Assembly (NCBI GenBank): GCA_021464415.1
Contig: CM038469.1
Location: 14,052,501 to 14,116,500 of the forward strand
Source: Lonicera japonica
Taxonomy: Eukaryota; Streptophyta; Magnoliopsida; Dipsacales; Caprifoliaceae
Direction of reading: 5' to 3'
DNA length: 64,000 nt
The notes beneath the pieces were generated by a model. The model saw nothing but the letters and a program-made list of their open reading frames with translations. It was not told the DNA's origin and did not search any database. The stretch's first letter is position 1. Each line of letters begins with the position of its first letter. Positions 46,985-58,456 of this stretch are shown one piece after another. Made by a program: the position numbers and the translations under genes.

Positions 46985-49900
46985 TATAAAAATCACAACC
47001 TTTAAAAAATCTTTTTCTTGGATAAAACTTAATCCGTTGAAAAACACGTTTTACAAAATTTCGGCATGAGGAGTTCGTTTAAACAACAATCCACCCTGTA
47101 ATTAAAAATAAAAAGAACAACCTCTGTTCAATTATTTCACAATCAACCATTTAATAAAAGTACTCATCAACCTATACACTTTATCAAAGTCTATTTAAGT
47201 ATACGATTATACAACAGTCCCAAATCCTTTCAAATAAATACAAATGTCTGAAAATGTAATATAAAGGCTTCAATGGCATTGTCCTTGTATTATGGACTAC
47301 AAAGTAGTTCGAAGTCATCAGAGCTTCTATAAACATTCCACGCGTGCCACCTTCAAGTATAGACCTGCAAAACTGTTGAAAAGGAAGGAATGAGCCAAAT
47401 CCGGGCTCAGTGGGAATTATGAGGGTTTATAATGAAAATAAGGTTTTCATTTGAAAACATACGTATCATATATATATATTGCTTCAACATTACAATTTGT
47501 TTGAAAACCTTACTATGCAATTCACCATGTATGTGCGTGCCAAAACCCGCTAACTGTTCTATCTCAGGTATTAAAACTATTTTCCCAACTCTCATCATAT
47601 AGCATCCTACTCTTTCTAGCTTCTTAGAGTTCACATGCTATAAGAATCATTCTATTCTCGGCTACTTAACTGCAAGTAAGGAGTATACACCTCTTATGCC
47701 AAGTATTTGTAGTTATCACTTTGTTAATAGTACATTATGAGTTACATAGTTGGCCAACTACTAAGCATTACTACCAGGCCGTCTAGCCATCCGTACACTA
47801 TGTTTGTAAACCAACGGTTACTAGAACTTTTCACATTAGATATTTATTTGTTATGGATGGTCAAATGGTTCTCTAAGTATGCAATAATTAAAAACGATAT
47901 ATATATATGTATAATCCATAATATACCAAAGACAATACATAGAACATTATAAAATACAACACAATAATATATATATATATATATCAAAACCACCGCCACA
48001 TCCGTCATTGTGGCGTATTAGTATCATTCGAGACAATGTCTCTTAAAAGCCCTCACGGCCTCGACCATCACAATAGTAATAATCGCGATAGTCCAGGCGT
48101 CATCAGGTCTGCATTTCATGGCCTTTCACCTACGCGGCAGCAGGGCCTTTCGTTCGTTTTCGTGCACGATTTTGGGTCTTTCACCCAAGGGCACTTTGTC
48201 ACAACTTAAGGTCTCAATCGTTAAAGACCAACTCGGGACCTCACATGGACTATGTCATCTCATCATTACATCACACATATATATATGCAGTAGATCAATA
48301 CACAATCATCACAGTCATTCATCTCTCACAATGAATGTATATGTGTATGTATATGTATATGTGTATATATATCAATCATGTACAGTTATGTACATATAAC
48401 ATCACAGTACACAGGTGGCCATTTGCAACAATACCATATATGGAAATAGATATTTAATCATACATTAATCGTATTGTTTCATTAATCTCATAGTTATTTA
48501 TAAACGTATTCTATAATCATTTGCCAAATTGTATATACGTGCAATTCATCCCCCTCCATCTATATGTTTAATAGGTTTATCACTATATAATTAATCAAGT
48601 GTCGCGGCCAACCAATTTATCATAGGCGTCATATCATGCGTCACCTCTAAAGGCTTGTTGTTACAAGTCTACTCAGGTAGTACGACCTACAGACTTACTA
48701 TTATTAAGATAGACATCGTGGCAAGTTATATGTGGTATACTATACCCATTAATACCTCATAATAACCTTCAAGTCATATAATCTAGCCAATCATTGGTTA
48801 TACGTACTTGCAACTAAGGCAACCCAAGTCCTCTAAGGTACTTTTCATGACATTACTAGGGAGTAATGGGACTGCAATATCATCATAGCTAACTACCATA
48901 CCCCATACTAGATACTAAACCCATTTACCATAGTGTACTGACCTACACTAAAAGTTCGTAATGTAAGTGCGTCTCATAAGGCCCTACCAAAGTATCTCAT
49001 TGTAAAAATGTATATATCTAGGTCCTATAACTTATAATTCACCATTTATTAAGCCAAAATCTTCCAAAACCTCTAATTTCCCAAATTCCCTAGTTTACAC
49101 GCTTCGCCTCCAAGTGGGTTCGTTAGAAAACTCAACATATACATGCCAATCATGTAAGTCATTGATAAACAATGTTATTGGGGTAATAATTTCTCATTAT
49201 ACATCATTAATTTGGAACGAATCTAGCCCAATCGCATCTAGTCATCAAAACCTAAGGTTTCATAAGAAAAATCCCATTTTTCCATGTAAATCTTTGATAC
49301 ACAAGTAATAAGTAAGAAAATAGGTTTAGTAGAGTTGTTCCTACCTTATACATGCCGAATCCTCAAGCTATTGCGTGCTAGATCGAGCCGTGGTCGTGTA
49401 ATCGCAAAACCCCCAATTTTCGCTCAAAGCCCTAGCAATGGAGGTGGAGCTTGGAGAAGAAGGTGAATAGTGATTATTTGGTGTTTCTTTAGCATGTTGA
49501 AGATGCGTGGATGAGGGCACCTCGAAGCCCTCTCAATTTCGTCACTTTTTAGAGTGTTGCTTAAATCCAGCGGGTGCTGTTCACGCGTAGGGGAGTTGGA
49601 GTACTGAACTTTAGACGGTCATAACTTCTTGCTCGGAAGTTCGATTGAGGTGATCTTTATGTCCACAGAAAGCTTATTCGGATATCTACAACTTCCTAGA
49701 AGGAAATATCCCCAAATTATGGACAGATAATTCCCAGGAATTTGACGAAGTCAGAGCGTTAATGTTACCGAATAAACAACTGATAGCGATTGACCTTTTT
49801 CGCGCTCAGTTTCGACCTAGTAGAAGTTCGAATTTGCCTTTTGCTAAAGCACGAAAGTTGTAAATTGCCTAAAAATATAAGATACCCCATGAATGGAAAC

Positions 49901-50184
49901 TCAATCTGACGAAGAACGAATGAGTTACGCTTCCTCCAAGTTAGCCCAAAATCATGAAGTTGGGTAAATTGAAAACTTGAAATTTATATCCCGATTTTGA
50001 CTCGAATCACCCGAAATGACTTACGAATATTCTAGCAAGCTTAAATACATTAATATGACTTATCAAAAGTCTCTGAACCCTATCGCTCCTTTTAAAACAG
50101 TATTTCACTATTCGGAGCTCGAAATCGCTTTACTCACGATTTTTGAACGCAATAAGCTTTGTGATTTAGGAACGGGGTGTTATA
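46985..50184 (-). mobile_element. LTR B, left-truncated copy of the 36871-40323 family
   Basis: Homologous to 36970-40323 in order, including the structured block (48105-48240) and the stem TGAGCC/GGCTCA (47391-47409). The first 100 bp or so are missing: the match starts at the bases ATAAAAATCAC, which also fit the A sequence at that point. The right end GGGGTGTTATA is intact apart from one base. No target duplication can be seen. Confidence 0.75.
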
Positions 50185-52354
50185 AGTTGTGGGTAGGAGC
50201 TCCAACTGATTTAGGGTTGGAGCCTTGCGAGATATTAGGGTTATAGCCGTAGAAAGTGCGGTTGTAGCTGCCTATTTATGTTATTGTATCGATGTATCTG
50301 CCTCTCACAGATGAGTAGCTCTGACGCCCCTAATCCTGGGTTTAGTACTTCCTTGGTTTGCAAATTAGTTCGTGTGGCTCTATCGACTGGATTGTGTATC
50401 TCGAGAAGTAGTAGCCTTGTACTTAGGCGAAAGACCCTAAGGTAGTTTCGTCCTTGGAGGAACTTCCTTGTATGGGTGTTCTTCTTGTTAACTATTTGGA
50501 GCGTAATCCCTGGAAAAATGTCTTGCTTGGGTTTAATCCAAATGAATTATAAGTTAAGACCTAGTCCTTGGGGGTTCGCTCACTTTGAGGAGACAAGATC
50601 AGTTTGTTTGGGGTCCTTCGGGAATCAATGCTATAAGCATAGTCATCGCGGGGTGTAAGCTTAAGGCTTTATACTAGAGATATAAACTTCACATATGATA
50701 TTATTGTTAACCTATGTGATGTTGTGGATTAGTGTGGCCTCTTGAGGTATATGGCCAGATTGCACAACATACATAAAGAACTAATGATTAAAATGGCTAT
50801 ACAAAACAAGAGAACTTAGAGTTAATTATTAATGAGTTGATAACGTGGCTCGATTCCATAATGTACTAATATTCATATTAAAATACTAAATTATGTGCCT
50901 TATGGATGTGAATTATTATTGTAGATAATAACTTGATGACATGCCAATATCTAAGTTATAATACTTAATGAGAAGTCTTGTTGCCATGTACGAGTTGAAA
51001 AATTTCTTAATTGAATCATAATTAAATAGAAAGTAATAATTGCCAAAACATAACGAACCTCGGGAAACTAATGATCTTAATTACATGAAACACATTAATT
51101 AGGCTACCTTGTTAAACCATGAGTTTCGTGGATACAAGTCATAGGCAAGCCGAAAAGGTAGGATTAATATAGTTTATTCAGGTAGCTTCCAAATACTAGG
51201 ATGGGTATTCTAGTGGTTAGGTTTGACATGCTATGTGTGCCTTGCATTGCTCTATTTATATATATATATATATATTGAGCATTACTAATATCTAAAGTCT
51301 TATTTTTGTATAAGATGCACGCCATGTTCCTTCAAATGTGTATTTTTTATATAAAACTTTTGCTAGTTCCCACTGAGCCCTGTTTTAGCTCACTCCCATT
51401 TTTTAACAGATTTGCAAGAAGGACATCAGGGTGGCACATGTTCTTACTATCTTAGTTGCCTCTGAAATATCACGGACCTCATGCAAGTCCTCGACATTGA
51501 AGGACTTCGTTTTAAATTTATTATGTACTCTTTGTAATACGATTGTAAAGAATTTAATAACTATTTTGGGACATCGTTGGAGGATTGTAGATATTTGATG
51601 TATCCATGTTTTATTCTATGAATGGACTCGTCAAATGTTTTATATTATACTGGATTTTATACTCCACATTGTGAGAATCCCGATAAGATCCCACCGCCAC
51701 TATGGTTTGAAACGGTTTTCAAGTCGCCAGTACATTTTTCAAAAAAATGGACAAAGGTGTATTTTTGTACCGTTTGGGGTACAACACAATCTGTGTAACT
51801 AGATTAGGTTCAAAAATATGTTATAATGCAAGAAGGTGTTAGGCATCCGCGTTGCCTTTTCGACTTCTAAATGGACATACTCGTTTCATTTTTATGCTAT
51901 TTTATATTTGCGTTTTAAGGCCTTAAGGTGCCCGTGCAATCGTTTTATTAACATGTTGGGGTTATGGCATGAATTTCGAAGGCAGACTTGTGCAAAAACA
52001 ACAAATGACTGATTGGGCATCCCTAGAAGACCGATCAGTCTTTCAAGAGCAATGTATTATTTTCGGTATTTAGTAGTCCAAAATCAAAATATGCAATATG
52101 TAAAAGTACTGGTCCAATTTCGGATTTATTAACAAGTATGCAATATACAATATTTATAGATATAGAAATGTCCATAGTAGTTTATATACACATGGAGGTA
52201 ATCAATAAACTAAAGACTGATTTAGAGAGATTAATAAAATACCGTATTTTCGAAGACAAAGCTATTTTGTTTTGATTGATATTGAGAATGTATTACAAAC
52301 TAGTCTAAGAATTTCGGATACAATATGTCCCTATCTTTAGATCTAGTTCCTATC

Positions 52355-53823
52355 TATTAGTCGGAAATCAACCCTAGAAGGGGTGAATAGGGTTTTTAAA
52401 ACTTAATGCGGAATTAAAAAGTTTTCTAAAAATGTTTAAGCAATACAATTAAGCTAAACAAATATATCAAAGAAAACAAGCAAGTCAATCAAACAAATCC
52501 AAGATCAAGCAATGGTATAACAAAAAATTAAATATCTTGAGTTAGAAAGATTAAACCGATTGAAGCACAAGGCGTTTTGTTCTCGCGATTCGGTTATCTA
52601 AACTATACGTCCGTGCTTGGATAGTGCCCCCGAGAATTTTCACTAAAATCGATTTTTTTCGGGTGAAAATCAAACTGTTACAAGTGTTATTGTCTCACTA
52701 CACTCCACAAGTATTACTCTACCACAATACTCACACAAGAAACACTCTTGCTAACTTGTGAGATTTACCTCTCACAACACTCAACAAGAATTTACCTTCT
52801 TGTTATCCTATGAGATTGACCTCTCACAAATGAATATTCTTAATTATTTGGTGATTCACACCAATGAACAATAACTCTCTCAAGTGTTTAATAGATACAA
52901 TTGGAAGCTCACACTAGAATTGTCTTGTTTGATCAAGATTTATAGCTCAATGAATGAATGATTGATCAAAATGTGTTCTTGAATCTTTGAATGATGCAGA
53001 TAGATGAAGAATATGTTTCTATAGTGATTCAAGCTTGTCAAAATGTGTCTTAGATGTCCAATATATAGTACCAAAGATGATATAGCCGTTTGAGAGGTTT
53101 GGTAGAAGTTTGGTACCAAAAAGGGTCAAAAATCAGAAATCCATTGGCTATATTCTGAAGCATCAGTCGACTGAGCAAAGCTCATCAATCGGCTGATAGG
53201 TGTTGTCCATTAGGCCAAAATTCCAATTTTTGGACTTTTGCAATTTAGCTCCAAAATAAATTTTAATTCTTTGAGGACCTCAAAAATATATTTCTCAGAC
53301 ACCTATTTTCGGAAAAACTAAAAATATGATTATTTAAAATTAATATGAATTTAATTTGAAAACCGGTTTATGAAAAGTGATGTTTTCAAAGGAATTCAAT
53401 TGCCAACTGTTTTAGATCAATCTTTCAATGCTATATGAATATGTATGAAATATGTAATTGATCAAAGAAGAAACTTTACAATAATCTTAAGTACTCACAC
53501 AAAATTTAATTTAACGAGTCTTCGAGTGCTTAGATTATTTCTTCAATTCTTCACTTGCATCATTTGCCTTGAAGCTTTTGCATATGATCCTTGATCTTTG
53601 TGCTTCATGAGATGCATTGATAGCATGTGTGTGATGAGATTGATATCCTTGATTGTCCAATGCTATGCTGACTTGATCGAATATGGAATGATTGATCATT
53701 GTCATGTGGCATGTTTTTCTTGATTTTTCAAGTGTATATAAACTTATGTCAAGAAACATGTTAAATTACACATGATTGATTTATTGTTATTATCAAAATA
53801 AGATTAAGACCTTTAGATCAACA
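52355..53823 (-). mobile_element. Sirevirus-type solo LTR D in C
   Basis: 1469 bp, the third independent copy of the copia LTR family, minus strand. The right end GATCAACA mirrors the LTR start; the left end is altered (TATTAGTCGG for TGTAGGTCGG). Flanks CTATC (52350-52354) and CCATC (53824-53828), one mismatch. It has a perfect TCAGTCGACTGA at 53163-53174 and a decayed copy about 20 bp on. Confidence 0.83.
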
Positions 53824-54019
53824 CCATCTATTTTACTAGTATTTGTTCTTCTCCCTTGAGCCTCTATCCGGTTGTTTTCCCTTTCTTCTCGTATTCTGCT
53901 CTGAGAATTTCTCCGGGCTCTTATGTTTTCTCTGCCTGTCTTTCTGCCCTCTGCCTTCATTTGGAGGCTCTCCCTTCTTCTGTTTGTCCATTTGACTGAT
54001 ATAATGGGATAATTGAACT

Positions 54020-54330
54020 TCCACGTCGATGACTGATCATCGAAGCCCGATCCATGTAATCCATAGACCGATCTGTGGTCCTGAATGAGCGATTGGTCTT
54101 GTCTGAAGCCACAATCAAGTCGATGTGAAGACCAATCAGTGTAGGCCGAAGACCGAACCATGCCCACATAAGATCAAACCGTGCAAACTCAAGACCGGTC
54201 AGTCTTTCCCTAGATCGATCCATTTTTTATTATGACCAATCGGTCATTGGTGTAAAAGAGGAAGACCGATTAATCTTTTTGGATGCCCGATCGACCAATG
54301 GTATAAAAGAGGAAGACCAATCAGTCTTTT
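54020..54330 (-). promoter_or_regulatory. Degenerate palindrome array in LTR C
   Basis: About ten short blocks of GACCGATC, GACCAATC and GATTGGTC type, several paired as near palindromes (for example GACCAATCGGTC near 54234, CCGGTCAGTC near 54194). The blocks are less regular than in the related LTR at 11962-12173 and have a different core. Confidence 0.5.
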
Positions 54331-54701
54331 GGTTTTCTTAGCATTTTTTAGCTATTTTCTCTTTGATTTTTGAGTTTTGAGCATCTTGCACTACAATGTG
54401 ACCTTTCTTGGTGCCATCGGAGTCTTAAATACCCTTTTCTGGCATTGTCTGGGGCCAATGTTTGACTTTTGATGTCTTCTAAGTCTGATCTTATTTTATC
54501 GGATAGTGAACAACCTCTTTCTCCAAGGGTAACAAAATAGGGTGTCTACACACATATACATGTGTTTTCAAAGTTATGTTTTAAAAGAAAAAGTTTATAA
54601 AACTTACAAATTTAATACATTTAAACTCGTTATCACGTACAGTATCCGTGATTAATCGGGCCCAGATGTCTAAATCTTATAACGGGATTCGAGGCGTCAC
54701 A

Positions 54702-55310
54702 TTAAGGTTCATCTTGTAGTGTTTAAGGATCTCAAAAGTTTTGCCGAGATCAGATATGTGGTCGACACCCTTTTTACTCTTCACCAGCATATATTGTCCA
54801 CCTAAAGGCCGAATGTATTACCTGTAGCAATACAAGCCCATTGTTGTTATAAAGGTTAAGCTCTCCTGGTCGAGGCCGAATAGAGGTATTTAATGGTATT
54901 TAAAATAGGCATCCAGGAAGCTAATTATTTCGTGTCCGACGGTCGAATCCACCAGTTGATCGATTCTGGGTAAAGGAAAGTTATCTTTTGGACAGGCCTT
55001 GTTCAATTCAGTGAAATCAATACAAACTCTCCATTTTTCATTTTATTTTTCACCATCACTGGGTTGGATATCCATTCTGGAAATTGAGCCTCTCTGATGG
55101 CTCTAGCTTTCAACATCTTTTGTTCATCTTCCTCATCTGCCTTTGCTTTTTCAGGAGCTGCTATTCTTGGCTTTTATTTTATCAGCTTAAAGTTTTTATC
55201 AATATGCAGCTTATGGCACATGACCTCGGTATCAATGACAGGAATGTCATATGGTTGCCATACAAATACATCAATATTGGCCCTTAAAAAATTAATCAGT
55301 TTATCTTTCT
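54702..55310 (-). pseudogene. pol: Reverse transcriptase N-terminal part of element F
   Basis: The minus strand reads, with stops and frame changes, VWQPYDIPVIDTEVMCHKL, then AIREAQFPEWISNPVMVK, an LNKACPKD-like phrase, LPRIDQLVDSTVGHEIISF and MLVKSK. This is the RT fingers and palm of a Tat element. The section with the YVDD catalytic motif is deleted between CY and MLVKSK. A plus-strand frame over the same bases is only a shadow. Confidence 0.8.
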
Positions 55311-55578
55311 CTTCATTTTTAAAAGTATTTCCTACTAGGAAGAATTTATGCTCAGCATTTTCACCTAAAACTGTAAGGACTTTAATTAATTCTTTAAAAA
55401 CTTTTTCTTCGGGCTACCCACATGCCCCACCATTAATGGGCTGCTTATGTTGTGATTGCTAACAATTTTTAGAAGCCTTCTCCATCTGGTGAGGGGTTTT
55501 AAGCTTATCCCCTTATTTTCTCTTTCCCAAATTCTTACTAGCATTCTTGTTATGGTCAGCATCCTCTTCGCCCTAAGC

Positions 55579-55900
55579 TCAAAGGCTCTCAGCCAGTTCA
55601 ATTAGGCGTTTTACTACTGTAGCACTTTGCCCCGCTAGCCCAAAGCAGTAGCTTGCATCTTCATGCTTTCCTATAACTACCACAATCCCTTCATCACATG
55701 GGGACTTAAGCTTTTGGTGAAAGGGGGAGGCTACAGCTTTCATCTGCCTCAACCATCCTCTATTGAGTATGGCATCATATGGGGAATTTATGTCCGTTAT
55801 TATGAAATTCACAACTTTCTGTTTGGGGCCTAATTTATCCGGCACCTCTATAATTGTAATTGACCAGACTACTTCTCTGTTAAAAATGAAAAAGGGCGAA
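55579..55900 (-). pseudogene. Aspartic protease remnant of element F
   Basis: Frame 55845-55579 carries SPYDAILNRGWLRQMKAV followed by an SPFHQKLKSP phrase, the C-terminal half of the gypsy protease with the usual AILGR-WL motif (Gly changed to Asn-Arg order here). It cuts the polyprotein in living elements. The DTG active site would lie right of 55870 but I cannot read it clearly. Confidence 0.75.
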
Positions 55901-56339
55901 TAAGTGCTTCTAATTTAGGAAAAAAGGAGTTTCAACTTCTTGGACATGCTATGGTACATTATTTTGAGGAGCTGCCTGGATCAATCAATACTCTTTTGAC
56001 ATCAAAAGTATTAATGTTCATAGTAAGCACCAATGTGTCATTGTGTGGTGCATCCACTCCCTTCATATTCTTATCAGTGAACATGATCACGTAAGATTTC
56101 TTGCTCTTCTATTCCTTATCATAAGTTGCGATCGACATCACCTCGGCAACAAAAGCCTTTTCAACACACTGGCTCTTTTAATATGTACATTGGTGGCATT
56201 CTTCACATGTTGTCCAAGTTGTTCGAGAATTACCTCAATTACTCTAGTTACTACCTTATTTGCTGGCCTTTTCGGTGGTTCATCATCGCTACTGCACCTA
56301 TAATCCATTTTCTTTGTCTTCTCGACAATTTTAACATAC

Positions 56340-58380
56340 TTTAACTAGGTGACCTTTCTCGTCTTTTCTCTACTTACTTTCTTTTTCACCCTTCTAAGCT
56401 CCTTGTTTTCACTTCTTTATTGTTTCAAGGTTTTACACTTCTCGTTTAGTGGCCATGGTCCTTATTATAAGAGCACCTAAGTTTATTGTTTCTTGTTGCT
56501 GGGTTCTGCCCATAATCTTGGTCACTCAAAAATTATTAATTTCAAATATTGAACATTGTTTTATGAATCAGTTTGGTGTAACCCATATTCACTCCTCTAT
56601 ACCCCTCTTCAATTACTTTAAAGAAATCCTCTTTCATTTTTCTTTTGGACTTGTTAAATTTTCCATTGCTTTTCTTGCTTTTTCCCTTCACTGGAACTAG
56701 CAGTCGCAATTTCATCGTCTTTTACATTAAATCATTGTTGTCCTTGGGGCCATTATCCTACCTTACATTAAATTAACTTATCTTTTTCTCATGTAAGTAT
56801 TATGAGAAAAATTGTAAGTTTCATATTAAAAAATGATTTCATTAATATTATATGTGACAATTTATCTTAATATCACATCAATCAATCATTTCTTTCAATT
56901 TCAAGCATCAAATCATCTCATTCATCTGCTCATCAAATTAATCAAATCACTAATCACTCATGTCTATTATTATCTATCTATTCAAATCATTAATCACATT
57001 TCCAAAACATCAAGTTTTCAATCAATCATTTTTAATTATCATCAATCATCATTTCAATCACATTTCTCTACTATGATCAAAATTTCATAGTTTACTTCAT
57101 TAATTCCTCATTCTCATCATATTCATCATCAATCAACATCATTTTTCACTTCTCGTACTCTCATTCAAAACATCAATCATCATTTCTTCAATCATCTCTC
57201 ATTCATCACATCATCTTCACTTCAGGGAGTTGTAAATTCCATTTCATTTTCATCATCAAATAAATAATAACATTCTTGTCCTTGGTTATCAGCAAGCCAT
57301 ACTTCAATCACATTCACTTTCAATTAAGGTGTCCAAAAAATTAATCATTGCAAACCTTAAATCACAATTATCTTTTGTCTCATATTCATCATCTTGTACA
57401 ACATCCAAGTCTTATAATACAAAATATTCATAATCAACACATCATCAATCATTTTTTCAAACTCATCCAATTACATCAAACCAATTCCAAGAGAAGAACA
57501 TTCGCTCACGTATCTTAATTAAAACATTTCATAGAGTTTCATCTTTCCTCATTCTTATATTAATTAGGGCTTTCGAGCCTTTGACAACTTGGTTGGTTGT
57601 TATAAACCTTATCGTAAATTGCTCGATAAACTCCCTAAAACTATCAATTTGGCCAGCGGCAGTCGAATGAACCATCTTAAAGCTGATTTTCCAAAACTTG
57701 TAGGGAACACTCTACACATGACCACATTGTCGAAAAACCAGTATGCCATTACTTGTTGGTAATATTGAATATGATCGGCATGATCAATTCGACCATCATA
57801 TATGCTGAACTTTGGTACCAGGAATTTCTTTGGAGGGGAAGGTTTTGCGATTCTCTGAGTGAATGGGGAGCCATCATGCTCTCTTAATGCTCGCCCCATG
57901 TTTTTGGGCCAGTATCATTCTCTATTATCCTTTTGAAAACAATATGCCTTTGAGCTACTACCGGAACCTCTAGTGTAAAGACCTAGAGAACCTTAGCCTT
58001 CTCGGCAAATTGGCATTGGGTCTAAATGGGTGCAACTTGAACAATTTATGGGTTTTATTTAGGTGTGGATACTTTGTGGATGATGCAACATTGTATTTTT
58101 CTTCATCTCAAGATGTCAACTTCTTCAAGTGTTCTATGAGAAGTGCTAGAAGAGATTGGTTCTCAAGACTTAGCTTGGTGAATTCACTTTTCAAGCCATC
58201 AACAACAGTACTATTTTACTTGTAATTGCTATCCACCGCTCTTTTTATCAAGGTGGTTGGTGGGATTGACTCATGTACTCTTTGTAGGGCTGGTATTATG
58301 CCATCACCACCTTGCTATTGTTGTGATAGTGATATTTGGGGGCCATTAGTGGTCCTCCTAGTTTGAACTATGTTGAGAAT
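56340..58380 (-). pseudogene. gag: Gag of element F
   Basis: N-terminal helical part around 58250-57950 (NQSLLALLIEHLKKL), then the well kept frame 57899-57609 with SPFTQRIAKPSPPKKFLVPKF-type wording, YDGRIDHADHIQYY and MCRVFPTSFGKSALRWF, the core of Tat gag. It continues with RMRKDETL near 57540. A zinc-knuckle remnant (C-S-Y, KDHGH, then C) lies at 56435-56475. The part between 56790 and 57480 is a CAT-rich low-complexity stretch that does not look like gag. Confidence 0.8.
56790..57480. repeat. CAT/ATCA-rich low-complexity stretch in gag
   Basis: Nearly G-free plus strand made of irregular TCAATCA, CATCATC and TTCATT words over about 700 bp. It interrupts gag between the core and the zinc knuckle. 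I found no terminal inverted repeats or target duplication, so it may be an expanded repeat or an unrecognised insertion. Confidence 0.5.
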
Positions 58381-58438
58381 TGAAAAATTATGTTTTTCAA
58401 AATTAAATTGATAGGGACTTAAAAAATGATCTCTGATT

Positions 58439-58455
58439 CCCACAAATGGTGCCAA
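58439..58455 (-). other. Primer binding site of element F
   Basis: The minus strand reads TTGGCACCATTTGTGGG next to the LTR end. The usual Tat wording is TGGCGCCGTCTGTGGGAA; the differences are mostly C to T or G to A changes. Confidence 0.8.
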
Positions 58456-58456
58456 T

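Larger units (their letters stand above)
51670..54550 (-). mobile_element. Solo LTR C in A, related to 11823-13380
   Basis: Starts TGTGAGAATCCCG and ends GGGTGTCTACA in plus reading, the complement of the ends of the LTR at 11823-13380. Perfect duplication CACAT (51665-51669 and 54551-54555). Without D it measures about 1407 bp. Between 54020 and 54330, and once near 52026, it has many copies of a palindrome-like unit AAGACCGATCAGTCTT and variants such as GACCAATCGGTC. Confidence 0.87.
46463..54701 (+). mobile_element. Solo LTR A in the RT gene of F, holding B, C and D
   Basis: Pieces 46463-46984, 50185-51669 and 54551-54701 belong to one plus-strand LTR: start TGTAGTACCCC, the CATAACTTCTTCATTTC module, the CACTGAGCCC hairpin near 51371, and the end GATTCGAGGCGTCACA. 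Flanks TTGAG (46458-46462) and TTAAG (54702-54706) differ at one base. RT sequence of F is on both sides. Without B and C it measures about 2.15 kb. Confidence 0.75.

Noticed and set aside
48335..48373. TATG/TATA microsatellite as a functional element
   Set aside because: A simple repeat within LTR B; similar TA runs occur throughout the window.
53535..54223. Several minus-strand frames, one Arg/Lys-rich
   Set aside because: They span the boundary between solo LTR D and LTR C at 53823, so they cannot be one gene, and they have no known motif.
55084..55462. Plus-strand frame of 121 codons
   Set aside because: The opposite strand reads as the RT and preceding linker of element F; this frame is a shadow.
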